This document shows positions 15,958-22,893 of a stretch of DNA of 35,834 bases, piece after piece. The translations under genes and the position numbers were made by a program. Source of the DNA: DATDAH01 sp036525535 (GTDB taxonomy: Bacteria; Actinomycetota; Acidimicrobiia; Acidimicrobiales; DATDAH01); NCBI GenBank assembly GCA_036525535.1, contig DATDAH010000368.1, positions 1 through 35,834 on the forward strand, read 5' to 3'. Each line of letters begins with the position of its first letter. Position 1 is the first letter of the stretch. A model generated the notes under the pieces. The model did not search any database and was not told the origin of the DNA. It saw only the letters and a list, made by a program, of their open reading frames with translations.

Positions 15958-17352
15958 CTACGGGAAGGCGCCTGCCTCCGGGATGACGATCTCCATGACC
16001 AGGCCCTTGGCGTCGTGCCGGCGTTCGCCGAGGCGACGCGCCTTACCGGCCAGCAGGGCGCGGGCCGTGAGAGCGACCACGGCGGCGTCGAGGACGTCGT
16101 CGACCGCAGCTCCGCCCGGCGGCTTGACCACGAGGGCGTCGATGCCGGGGACGAGTGGCCGGAGGGTGGCCAGGCGTTCGTCCCGGCCCGGCCGACTCCT
16201 CTTGGGGTGCGCCATCGGGACGCCGTGAACCGCGGCGAAGGCAGCCTCGGGATGGCATTCGAAGATGCTGCCCTGCCGGGTCGGGTCGAGCAGGCGGTCG
16301 ACCTCGCCGACCTTGGGCACGAGGTTCCACGACTGCCTCGACAGGCCGACCCCGCCGGCCGCCCGGGACCGGCTGAGGGCCTGCTCGAAGGACCGGGCCC
16401 CGAGCACCGGCCGGACCGGGGCGGCGAAGACCGATGACCGGCGGTCGCCCAGCAGGGCCCGGGCTTCGATGTCGCACTGGCGGGGCGGGCCGTCGGACAG
16501 GCCGATCGGGATGTCGACGCCGACCGCGCCGAGCTGGCCCTTGGCTTGGCGGGTGGCGACCTTCGTGAAGCGGTCGACGACCTCGACCGTGGCGTCACCG
16601 TCGACGGGCAGGGTCACGACACACCAGCCCCCCCGGCAGGCGTCGGCCCCGGCGACGGCCTGCGGAAGGCCGAACATGTCGAAGCAGTGCTCGAGGCCCT
16701 CGATGCGGATGTCGCGGCGTCGCTGCTGCTCCCATGTCTCCCGGGTCATCCGGTAGCGGCGCAGGACCTGGCCCTGGTTCCGCCGGAGGTCCATCTCCAC
16801 GCCGTTGGGCTCGTAGCCGAGGCGCTCGGTGACGCCGAGGGAGGAGGCGTTGTCCTCCCAGGCGAAGGTCTCGAGCCAGCGGGCCCGGAGGCCGGCGAAG
16901 CCGAAGTGGAGGATGGCCGCCCGCATCTCCTTGCCGATGCCCTTGCCCTGGTGCTCCATCCCCAACCACGAGCCGCTCTCGGCCACACCGGTGAGGTGGA
17001 AGTTCTTGGCGAAGAGGTCCTGGACGCCGACGATCGTGGGCTCGGGGTCGCGCACCACGACGGCGAAGCCCAGAGCCCAGCCCTCCTTCGTCCAGTCGGC
17101 CCGCTGCCGCCAGTTCCACTGCAACGCCTGGCGCTCCAGCCACGGCGACGGCGTGTCGGTCCACGGGTTGGAGAACGGCATCATCGTCGGCTCGTGGATC
17201 CCGCGGCGGATCAGGTCGACCAGCGCCAGCAGGTCCTCGTCCGTCGGCGGCCGCAACTCGAGGCGGGGCGTGCGCACCCGGATGTCGAACAACGGCCAAT
17301 AGGGGTGCGCCACGACGCCAGTCTCGTCCACCTCGCCCCGCCGGCCGGGCAT
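15958..17352 (-). CDS. Fusion of GNAT acetyltransferase with DUF429 RNase H-like domain
   Basis: A 464-aa two-domain protein. Residues about 15-210 are a GNAT acetyltransferase: HPYWPLFDIRVRTPRLELR at the front, the acetyl-CoA loop HQGKGIGKEMRAA, and the trailing NASSLGVTERLGYEPNG. Residues about 235-464 match DUF429, a predicted nuclease of the RNase H fold: AGADACRGGWCVVTL, VGVDIPIGLSDGPPRQCD, QSWNLVPKVGEVD, FECHPEAAFAAV and DDVLDAAVVALTARALL. The acidic residues in the first, second and last of these would be the metal site. The ATG at 17352 has a -10-like TAGGCC (17365-17360) 7 nt before it. A GTG at 17313 starts nearer to the GNAT core and is a fair alternative. The two domains read through in one frame without a stop. 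Confidence 0.85.
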   Translation of the reverse strand: MPGRRGEVDETGVVAHPYWPLFDIRVRTPRLELRPPTDEDLLALVDLIRRGIHEPTMMPFSNPWTDTPSPWLERQALQWNWRQRADWTKEGWALGFAVVVRDPEPTIVGVQDLFAKNFHLTGVAESGSWLGMEHQGKGIGKEMRAAILHFGFAGLRARWLETFAWEDNASSLGVTERLGYEPNGVEMDLRRNQGQVLRRYRMTRETWEQQRRRDIRIEGLEHCFDMFGLPQAVAGADACRGGWCVVTLPVDGDATVEVVDRFTKVATRQAKGQLGAVGVDIPIGLSDGPPRQCDIEARALLGDRRSSVFAAPVRPVLGARSFEQALSRSRAAGGVGLSRQSWNLVPKVGEVDRLLDPTRQGSIFECHPEAAFAAVHGVPMAHPKRSRPGRDERLATLRPLVPGIDALVVKPPGGAAVDDVLDAAVVALTARALLAGKARRLGERRHDAKGLVMEIVIPEAGAFP

Positions 17353-17375
17353 GGTTTCGGGCCTACAGTCCCGGC
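17353..17375. promoter_or_regulatory. Divergent leaderless promoters, GNAT-DUF429 and methyltransferase
   Basis: A 23-nt gap holds TACAGT (17364-17369, gap 6) for the methyltransferase GTG and the weaker TAGGCC (17365-17360, gap 7) for the divergent fusion gene. The two hexamers overlap on opposite strands. Confidence 0.45.
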
Positions 17376-18002
17376 GTGTCCCGACTGATGGCTGCGTGGT
17401 ACGACCGGTCGTTCGCCAAGACCGAGGCGGCCGGCCTGCGGGACTGGCGGGCCGCCCTCCTGGGCGCCGTGGCCGGTGAGGTGCTCGAGATCGGTCCGGG
17501 GACCGGGCTGAACCTGGAGCACTACCCGGCCACCGTGACCCGCCTCGTTTTGGCCGAGCCGGACCGGTTCATGCGGGCCAAGCTGGCCGCGAAGGCCGAG
17601 GCCGGGTCGGCCCCGTTCCCGATCGAGATCGCCGATGCGGGCGTCGATCCCATCCCGTTCGCGGACGGCAGCTTCGACGTGGTCGTGTCGACCCTCGTCC
17701 TCTGCTCGGTGCCGGACCACGAGGCCGCGCTGGCGGAGATCCACCGGGTCCTGCGCCCGGGCGGGCTCTTCGTCTTCCTCGAGCACATAGCCGCCGTCGA
17801 GAACCCCAAGCGTCACCGCTGGCAGCACCGCATCGAGCCCCTGTGGAAGCGGTGCGCCGGCAACTGCCACCTGACCCGCACCACCGACCAGGCCATCCCC
17901 GCGGCCGGCTTCGAGCTGGTCGAGGCCCGCCGGGAGTCCATCGCCAAGATGCCCCCCTGGGTCCGGGTCAGCACGCGCGGCCATGCCGTCAAACCCGCCT
18001 GA
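17376..18002 (+). CDS. Class I SAM-dependent methyltransferase (UbiE/METTL7-like)
   Basis: A 208-aa methyltransferase. SAM-binding motif I is VLEIGPGTGLNLEHYP, the acidic motif II is LAEPDRFMRAK, and the post-motif segment is FDVVVSTLVLCSVPDHEAALAEIHRVLRPGG with FVFLEH. The C-terminal NCHLTRTT and KMPPWVRVSTRGHAVK resemble the METTL7/UbiE-related group that methylates lipids or small thiols; the substrate is unknown. The GTG start is leaderless. The enoyl-CoA hydratase follows after 43 nt with its own -10, so cotranscription is possible but not required. Confidence 0.88.
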   Translation: MSRLMAAWYDRSFAKTEAAGLRDWRAALLGAVAGEVLEIGPGTGLNLEHYPATVTRLVLAEPDRFMRAKLAAKAEAGSAPFPIEIADAGVDPIPFADGSFDVVVSTLVLCSVPDHEAALAEIHRVLRPGGLFVFLEHIAAVENPKRHRWQHRIEPLWKRCAGNCHLTRTTDQAIPAAGFELVEARRESIAKMPPWVRVSTRGHAVKPA

Positions 18003-18032
18003 ACGACCGGTCCGCCAACACCCCGTTGGACC

Positions 18033-18038
18033 TACTCT
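18033..18038 (+). promoter_or_regulatory. -10 element of a leaderless promoter
   Basis: TACTCT lies 7 nt before the ATG at 18046 and there is no ribosome site. This fixes the start of the crotonase at 18046 rather than an in-frame codon upstream. Confidence 0.55.
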
Positions 18039-18045
18039 GCGCTCC

Positions 18046-18810
18046 ATGACCATCCACTTCGAGGCCGACGGGGCCGTCGCCGTCGTCACCATCGATCGAC
18101 CGGACGTGCGCAACGCCGTGGACGGACCCCACGCGGCAGAGCTGGCCGACGCCTTCCGCCGGTTCGAGGAGGACGAGGACCTCAGCGTCGCCGTTCTGAC
18201 CGGAGCGGACGGGACCTTCTGCGCCGGCGCCGACCTGAAGGGCGTGGCCGACGGGCGGGGCAACCGGGTGACGGTCGACGGTGATGGGCCGATGGGGCCG
18301 ACCCGGATGCTGCTGGACAAGCCGGTCATCGCCGCCGTCGAGGGCCACGCCGTGGCCGGTGGGCTGGAGCTGGCCATCTGGTGCGACCTGCGGGTGGCCG
18401 CCACCGACGCCGTCTTCGGCGTCTACTGCCGGCGCTGGGGCGTGCCCCTGTGCGACGGCGGCACGATCCGGCTCCCCCGCCTCATCGGCCACAGCCACGC
18501 GCTGGACCTCATCCTCACCGGTCGGGGCGTGTCCGGCGACGAGGCCCTGGCCATGGGCCTGGCCAACCGGCTGGTCGACCCCGGCCAGGCCCTGACCGCC
18601 GCCGTCGCCCTGGCCAACGACATCGCCCGCTTTCCCCAGCACTGCGCCCGCTCGGACCGCGAGTCCTCCTACGACCAGTGGTCGTTGAGCCTGGAGGACG
18701 CCCTCCTGCGGGAGACCGAGCTCGGTTTGGTCACCATCGCCAGCGGAGAGACCCTCGAGGGCGCCGCCCGCTTCGCCGGTGGCGAAGGCCGCCACGGCTC
18801 CTTCGGCTGA
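18046..18810 (+). CDS. Enoyl-CoA hydratase / isomerase (crotonase family)
   Basis: A 254-aa crotonase. Signatures are VAVVTIDRPDVRNAV, the first oxyanion segment GTFCAGADLKGVA, and the second AAVEGHAVAGGLELAIWCDLRVA. Hydratase glutamates would sit near GVYCRRWGVPL and downstream; the first is replaced in GVYCRR and the second lies around VPLCDGG, so catalytic type (hydratase, isomerase or other) cannot be set. This is a frequent actinobacterial variant. Translation starts at the ATG at 18046 by the -10 spacing; the frame upstream overlaps the methyltransferase end and is discarded. It ends in a convergent terminator. Confidence 0.9.
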   Translation: MTIHFEADGAVAVVTIDRPDVRNAVDGPHAAELADAFRRFEEDEDLSVAVLTGADGTFCAGADLKGVADGRGNRVTVDGDGPMGPTRMLLDKPVIAAVEGHAVAGGLELAIWCDLRVAATDAVFGVYCRRWGVPLCDGGTIRLPRLIGHSHALDLILTGRGVSGDEALAMGLANRLVDPGQALTAAVALANDIARFPQHCARSDRESSYDQWSLSLEDALLRETELGLVTIASGETLEGAARFAGGEGRHGSFG

Positions 18811-18830
18811 GGGCGACCGGGAAACGACGA

Positions 18831-18862
18831 AGGCCCGCCCCGCGCCGTTGCGGGACGGGCCT
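18831..18862. terminator. Bidirectional hairpin between crotonase and rpf
   Basis: AGGCCCGCCCCGC (18831-18843) pairs with GCGGGACGGGCCT (18850-18862) at 12 of 13 positions around a GCCGTT loop. It lies 20 nt after the crotonase stop and 24 nt after the end of rpf on the other strand, so it could end both messages. Confidence 0.7.
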
Positions 18863-18886
18863 CCGGCGAAACGGCCGACGGTGAGG

Positions 18887-19579
18887 TCAGCCGTAGTAGG
18901 CGCCGCAGCCGGGCCAGTGGTCCAGCCCGGACCGGACGCGGATCCGCTCGGCGATGGTCGCCTGGTACCAAGCCGGCTTCTCGTTCGGCATGCCGGCGCC
19001 GCCGTAGGCGCGCCAGGTGCCGAGGCTGAACTGGAGACCGCCGTAGTACCCGTTGCCGGACGCGAGGGCCCAGTTGCCGCCCGACTCGCAGTGGGCGACG
19101 CCGGACCAGTCACTCACCAGCGCCTGCCGATGGCGAGCCACCTGCAGGGCGAAGAGGTACGCCCGCACCTGGCGGGCCTCCCGCTGGAAGTTGAGCCAGG
19201 TCTCACCGCGGGTGCCGCGGACGCGCTCCGACCCCCATCGGAACCAACGGCCGTGTCGCCATTGGAAATTACCGTCCCGCTGGTGGGCCTTGGCCACGTG
19301 GCAGGCGGTGTAGCCACGACCACAGTCGCCGTAGTCGATCCACCGGGGATCGGGGCCACGACGCGCCGCGGTCGACCGGGAAGCCGGAGCTTGGGTGGTC
19401 GTCGGGGCCGGGGCCACGGTGGTCGGAGGGGCTGTGCTCGCGGCCGGGACCTCCGAGGTCGGAGGAACCGTCGTCGAGCTGCCGGCATCACTGGCGGACG
19501 CCACGCCGCCGTCGACGGCACCGATCAGGCTCAGGGCGAGCATCAGGCACAGTGCCGTCAGCCCGATCTTCTTCTTCAT
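18887..19579 (-). CDS. rpf: Secreted resuscitation-promoting factor (Rpf) transglycosylase
   Basis: A 230-aa secreted protein. MKKKIGLTALCLMLALSLIG is a signal peptide with a likely cut after GVASA. A Ser/Thr/Pro/Ala-rich linker of about 50 residues follows. The C-terminal Rpf domain has SDWSGVAHCESGGNW with catalytic Glu165, GNGYYGGLQFSLGTWRAYGG and a WPGCG end. Rpf enzymes cleave peptidoglycan and wake dormant cells (family knowledge). Two starts compete: the ATG at 19579 and a GTG three codons upstream (19588). The AAGGAG at 19605-19600 is 20 nt from the ATG and 11 nt from the GTG. A small hairpin between them could bring it to 5 nt from the ATG. A CRP-type site lies about 230 nt upstream. 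Confidence 0.92.
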   Translation of the reverse strand: MKKKIGLTALCLMLALSLIGAVDGGVASASDAGSSTTVPPTSEVPAASTAPPTTVAPAPTTTQAPASRSTAARRGPDPRWIDYGDCGRGYTACHVAKAHQRDGNFQWRHGRWFRWGSERVRGTRGETWLNFQREARQVRAYLFALQVARHRQALVSDWSGVAHCESGGNWALASGNGYYGGLQFSLGTWRAYGGAGMPNEKPAWYQATIAERIRVRSGLDHWPGCGAYYG

Positions 19580-19584
19580 GTAGC

Positions 19585-19622
19585 GCACAGGGGGGTGTGC
19601 TCCTTGGGGGGGGACTACCCCC
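19585..19622 (-). promoter_or_regulatory. Two small hairpins flanking the rpf ribosome site
   Basis: In the rpf RNA, GGGGG (19622-19618), loop TAGT and CCCCC (19613-19609) form one stem. AAGGAG follows at 19605-19600. Then GCACA (19600-19596), a CCCCCC loop and TGTGC (19589-19585) form a second stem. The G run could instead pair with the C run of the second loop, hiding the ribosome site. Confidence 0.45.
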
Positions 19623-19800
19623 ACCGGACAGAGGGCGCGCGGCAGGGCTCGGAGGTGAGGGGATCACCGGCCGGCCCGGAGGGACGCGGCTCGAGCGGGC
19701 CGTTGGCCGGTCGCTCCGAACTCGGAGGACCGGACGGCGCTTCTCTTGGTGGGGTGACGGACAGGATCACCGTGGTCGTCACGAAATCGCAACATTCAGC

Positions 19801-19820
19801 CATGTGATTACAGTCACATG
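19801..19820. promoter_or_regulatory. Perfect CRP/GlxR-type binding site
   Basis: CATGTGA (19801-19807), six bases, then TCACATG (19814-19820): a perfect 7-bp inverted repeat that contains the exact CRP half-sites TGTGA-N6-TCACA. It is about 220 nt before the rpf start and about 90 nt before the Nfu start. CRP control of rpf genes is established in Mycobacterium and Corynebacterium. A third TCACA lies at 19841-19845. Confidence 0.75.
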
Positions 19821-19894
19821 AGGTTCTTGCCCGCTTTTCCTCACATCAGACCATGACGATCCGATGACACAGACCCACCGCGCCCGCCGTTCCG

Positions 19895-19900
19895 TATCCT
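19895..19900 (+). promoter_or_regulatory. -10 element of a leaderless promoter
   Basis: TATCCT lies 7 nt before the GTG at 19908. It is one of the closest matches to TANNNT in the window and sets the Nfu start. Confidence 0.6.
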
Positions 19901-19907
19901 GGCCGGA

Positions 19908-20534
19908 GTGAGCGACTCCTTCTCCGTCACCGACAAGGCCCGCAAGCGGGTCCTGGCCATGCGGGCCGACGAGCCCGAGCCCGACGGGCTGGCCCTGTGG
20001 GTCGAGGTGGTCGGGGCCAACGCCACCGAGTTCGTCTACGACCTCTACTTCCAGGGCACCGAGCACGCCGATCCCGACGACCTGGTCCGCGACCTCGGCG
20101 ACCTGACGGTGGTGGTCCCCGATGGCAGCCGGGACTTCCTCGAGGGCGCCACGCTGGACATGGGCCGGGACCTGCTCAACCCGGGCTTGGTCCTGGACAA
20201 CCCCAACCGGCCACCGGCCGGCGCGGTCAGCCCCGAGATGGCGGAGCCGCTCGGCGAGCTCACCGGCACCGTCGAGGAGCGGGTCCGGACCGTGCTGGAG
20301 CGCCAGATCAACCCCGCCGTGGCCAGCCACGGCGGCCGGGCCGAGTTGGTCGAGGTCAGCGAGTCCGGCGTGGTCTCACTCCGCCTGAGCGGAGGCTGTC
20401 AGGGCTGTGGCATGGCCGCCCAGACCCTGCGCAACGGCATCGAGGTGGCCCTGCGGGACAACATCCCCGAGGTCACCGAGATCCTCGACGTCACCGACCA
20501 CGCCGCCGGCGAAAACCCCTACGTCCAAGCCTGA
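19908..20534 (+). CDS. NfuA-type iron-sulfur cluster carrier
   Basis: A 208-aa protein with an A-type-like N-terminal domain (residues about 1-95, VTDKARKRVLAMRADEPE to GATLDMG) and a C-terminal NifU/Nfu domain (about 120-208). The CxxC that holds a 4Fe-4S cluster is C164-Q-G-C167 in LSGGCQGCGMAAQTL. Such Nfu proteins hand Fe-S clusters to target enzymes. The N-terminal part lacks the three cysteines of true A-type carriers, as in E. coli NfuA, so it probably docks to targets. The GTG start (VSDSFSVTDKA) is leaderless. Confidence 0.92.
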   Translation: MSDSFSVTDKARKRVLAMRADEPEPDGLALWVEVVGANATEFVYDLYFQGTEHADPDDLVRDLGDLTVVVPDGSRDFLEGATLDMGRDLLNPGLVLDNPNRPPAGAVSPEMAEPLGELTGTVEERVRTVLERQINPAVASHGGRAELVEVSESGVVSLRLSGGCQGCGMAAQTLRNGIEVALRDNIPEVTEILDVTDHAAGENPYVQA

Positions 20535-20769
20535 GCGCCCACCACACCGAAAACGACCCGCCGAGGCAGTCGTAAGCGAGGTCAGAGGCCAAGTCACCGC
20601 TGACCCGCAGCCCAACCCTCCACCTCAACTGCAGGTCGAGATCATCGAGCACAAGCCTCAGTGACCACCGACGCAGGGACGGGGAGGGGGCCTTCCTGAG
20701 CGACGGTTTCGCTCGTTTGCGTCAGGAGCCAGGGAGGCCCCCTCCCCGTCCCGCAGCGGAGCAGCTACC
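20535..20769. other. Convergent intergenic region, Nfu gene and thiolase
   Basis: This 235-nt region contains no convincing gene. Apart from the large hairpin at 20676-20752, I see only unstructured sequence. A short open stretch at 20570-20660 has neither a start signal nor a recognisable product. Confidence 0.5.
20676..20752. terminator. Long bidirectional terminator hairpin
   Basis: The 22-nt left arm (20676-20697, GGGACGGGGAGGGGGCCTT...) pairs with AGGGAGGCCCCCTCCCCGTC.. (20731-20752) at 21 of 22 positions; the one exception becomes a G-U pair in plus-strand RNA. The 33-nt interior adds CCTGA/TCAGG. It lies 17 nt past the thiolase stop and 141 nt past the Nfu stop, so it can serve both. 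Confidence 0.8.
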
Positions 20770-21978
20770 TCAAGCGAGCCGCTCGAAGATCATGGCCATG
20801 CCCTGTCCCCCTCCGACGCACATGGTCTCCAGGCCGAAGGTCTTGTCGTGCTCCCGGAGGTTGTGGATCAGGGTGGCCGTGATGCGAGCGCCGGTCATGC
20901 CGAACGGGTGACCCAGGGCGATGGCGCCGCCGGCCACGTTCAGCTTGTCCCACTCGATGCCCAGCTCGTCGGCCGAGGGGATGACCTGGGCGGCGAAGGC
21001 CTCGTTGATCTCGACCAGGTCGATGTCGCCGATGCTCATCCCGGCCCGGGCCATGGCCTGCTTGGACGCCTCGATGGGACCGAGGCCCATGATCTCGGGG
21101 CTCAGCCCGGAGACGCCGGAGGCCACGATCCGGGCCAGCGGGGTCAGACCGAGGGCCTTGGCCTTCGTGTCGCTCATGACCAGCACGGCCGCGGCGCCGT
21201 CGTTGAGCGGGCAGGCGTTCCCCGCCGTGATCGTGCCGTCGGGCCGGAACACGGGCTTCAGCTCGCTGAGCTTCTCCTTGGTCGTGCCGTCCCGGGGCCC
21301 GTCGTCCTTGCTGACCACGGTGCCGTCGGGGAGGGTGACCGGGGTGATCTCCCAGTCGAACCAACCCTCCTGCTGGGACTTCACCGCCCGCTGCTGGGAC
21401 AGGGCGGCGAACTCGTCCATCCGTTCCCGGGGGACCTGCTTGTACTCGGCCACGTTCTCGGCCGTCTCGCCCATGGCGATGTAGATGTCGGGCAGGCCCT
21501 CGGGCGGGGCCCAGGCTCCGGCCCCGCCCTGCGCCCGTTCCGCGGTGCGAGCCCGGGCGGCGTCGAACGTCGGGTTGGTGGTGCCCGGCATGCCGTCGGA
21601 CATCCCGCTCATGAAGCGGCTGACCGTCTCGACGCCGGCTGAGATGAAGCAGTCGCCCTCGCCCGCCATGATGGCGTGGGCGGCCATCCGGGTCGTTTGC
21701 AGCGACGACGAGCAGTAGCGGTTGACGGTGACGCCGGGGACGTCGGGCATCCCGCTTTCGACGGCGACCACGCGGCCGATGTTGTAGCCGGACTCCCCCG
21801 CGGGCTGACCGCAGCCCATGATCAGGTCCTCGACCTCGGTGCCGTCCACGCCGGACCCTCTCAGGAGGGACGTGACGACCTGGGTGGCCAGGTCGTCCGG
21901 GCGCATGTCGACCAGGGATCCCTTGTTGGCCCGGCCGATGGGGCTCCGGGTGGCGGCGACGACGACAGCTTCGGGCAT
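20770..21978 (-). CDS. Acetyl-CoA acetyltransferase / 3-ketoacyl-CoA thiolase
   Basis: A 402-aa thiolase. The nucleophilic Cys89 lies in VNRYCSSSLQ. NEAFAAQ and the His of GHPFGMTGAR supply the other active-site residues, and the second Cys is in MCVGGGQGMA. It splits 3-ketoacyl-CoA with CoA in beta-oxidation (FadA-like) or condenses two acetyl-CoA. The GEGDCFISAGVETVSRF segment and overall length fit the degradative type common in Actinobacteria. GAAGGA just before the ATG is a usable ribosome site, unlike its leaderless neighbours. No FadB-like partner is adjacent. Confidence 0.93.
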   Translation of the reverse strand: MPEAVVVAATRSPIGRANKGSLVDMRPDDLATQVVTSLLRGSGVDGTEVEDLIMGCGQPAGESGYNIGRVVAVESGMPDVPGVTVNRYCSSSLQTTRMAAHAIMAGEGDCFISAGVETVSRFMSGMSDGMPGTTNPTFDAARARTAERAQGGAGAWAPPEGLPDIYIAMGETAENVAEYKQVPRERMDEFAALSQQRAVKSQQEGWFDWEITPVTLPDGTVVSKDDGPRDGTTKEKLSELKPVFRPDGTITAGNACPLNDGAAAVLVMSDTKAKALGLTPLARIVASGVSGLSPEIMGLGPIEASKQAMARAGMSIGDIDLVEINEAFAAQVIPSADELGIEWDKLNVAGGAIALGHPFGMTGARITATLIHNLREHDKTFGLETMCVGGGQGMAMIFERLA

Positions 21979-22082
21979 GAGGTTTCCTTCGTTGGGCCGG
22001 ATGCGAGCGGAACGACGCTACCCCCCGTCGTCCGGGCGACCCCAGCCCGACACCGGGACCTGACGGCCGGGGGAGCGAGGCG

Positions 22083-22088
22083 TAGGCT
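22083..22088 (+). promoter_or_regulatory. -10 element of a leaderless promoter
   Basis: TAGGCT lies 8 nt before the GTG at 22097, which starts a four-gene operon. No ribosome site is visible. Confidence 0.5.
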
Positions 22089-22096
22089 CGGTCGTA

Positions 22097-22531
22097 GTGC
22101 GTGTGCAGATCGGGCCGGTCTCGGCCACGAGCGTCACAGCATGGGTGGGCTACGCCCGAAAGGCCCTCGACGAGACCGTCGACGCGCCCGGAGGTGACGG
22201 CGTCTGGCTGCCGGACGACACGGTCGCCACCTTCGTCCACTACCTCGACGAGTGGGAGAAGGCCGCCGCTGGTGTCGACGAGGTGCGCTGGACCGCAGAG
22301 ATCCCCGCCGATGAGGCCGAATACCTGTCCCATGCCTTCTTCCGCATCGCCAGCAACCTGGCCAACCGGGCCGACGAGCGGGGCTACACCCTGGCCCCGC
22401 CCGTGAGCGAGGAGTTCTATCGTGCCCTCGTGACCTCATTTCTGACCGCGCTGAAAGAAGAGGGCCACGGCAGCGATGAGTTCTCCGAGCACCTGCGCTC
22501 GTTCTGGCCGGGCCTGGAGGACCAGTCGTGA
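22097..22531 (+). CDS. Protein of unknown function, first gene of a four-gene operon
   Basis: A 144-aa acidic, mostly helical soluble protein beginning VRVQIGPVSATSVTAWVGYARKA. WLPDDTVATFVHYLDEWEKAA and EYLSHAFFRIASNLANRADE suggest a helical bundle. I do not recognise the family and it has no metal or nucleotide motif. A second GTG two codons downstream (22103) is less well placed relative to the -10 at 22083. Its end overlaps the next start (GTGA). Cotranslation with VOC, YqgE and hydrolase genes gives no specific function. Confidence 0.7.
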   Translation: MRVQIGPVSATSVTAWVGYARKALDETVDAPGGDGVWLPDDTVATFVHYLDEWEKAAAGVDEVRWTAEIPADEAEYLSHAFFRIASNLANRADERGYTLAPPVSEEFYRALVTSFLTALKEEGHGSDEFSEHLRSFWPGLEDQS

Positions 22532-22893
22532 GGCTGCTCGGTGGCGTGCACCACGTCTCGCTGAACGTCGACGACGCCGAGGTCACCGGCCGGTTCTACG
22601 AGGACGTCCTCGGCCTGACCCGCATCGAACGCCCGGACTTCGGCATCCCTGGTGTGTGGCTGAGCGCCGGCGCCGTGCAGATCCACCTGATCGAGGTCGA
22701 AGACCACACCGCCCCGGACGGCCAGCACTTTGCCTTCCAGGTCGACGACGTGGACGCCGTCCGGGCCCGACTCGTCGAAGAGGGCGTCGACGCCACCGCG
22801 CCGTCCTCGTTTCCCGGCGCGGGCCGGCAGTCCTTCTTCCACGACCCCGCCGGCAACCTGATCGAGCTCAACCAGCCCGAGTCGCCGGCGTGA
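22528..22893 (+). CDS. VOC-family (glyoxalase / dioxygenase-like) protein
   Basis: A 121-aa VOC-fold protein, VRLLGGVHHVSLNVDDAEVTG with the metal His in HHVSL. IHLIEVED and HFAFQVDDVD supply the second module, and the C-terminal FFHDPAGNLIELNQ holds the usual metal Glu. The family includes glyoxalase I, epimerases and extradiol dioxygenases, and length fits the single-unit members that pair up as dimers. The GTG start overlaps the previous stop (GTGA), and its own stop overlaps the next GTG in the same way. Confidence 0.88.
   Translation: MRLLGGVHHVSLNVDDAEVTGRFYEDVLGLTRIERPDFGIPGVWLSAGAVQIHLIEVEDHTAPDGQHFAFQVDDVDAVRARLVEEGVDATAPSSFPGAGRQSFFHDPAGNLIELNQPESPA

Larger units (their letters stand above)
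19580..19907. other. 328-nt divergent intergenic region, rpf and Nfu gene
   Basis: This is the longest gene-free stretch except the window edges. It holds the CRP-type palindrome at 19801-19820, the Nfu -10 at 19895-19900 and the structured rpf leader. Within the leader, minus-strand ACCGGCC-AAC-GGCCC can pair with a later GGGCCGGCCGGT. I looked for the conserved pieces of the c-di-AMP (ydaO) riboswitch that precedes many actinobacterial rpf genes and did not recognise them. No open frame in it looks coding. Confidence 0.6.

Noticed and set aside
14028..15986. 652-codon open frame on the plus strand opposite the acyltransferase
   Set aside because: Gly/Arg/Val-rich without any domain. The minus strand carries HHAAIDG and the whole WS/DGAT family pattern.
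15891..16598. N-terminal extension of the WS/DGAT frame
   Set aside because: It lies over the GNAT-DUF429 gene in another frame and is rich in Ser, Arg and Pro. The normal family start MQRLTGLDAGF lies at 15890.
19625..19800. c-di-AMP (ydaO) riboswitch before rpf
   Set aside because: Such riboswitches are common before rpf in actinobacteria, but I could not recognise the conserved internal pieces. A covariance search would be decisive.
20535..20675. Short gene in the gap after nfu
   Set aside because: Open stretches here lack a -10, a ribosome site and any recognisable product.
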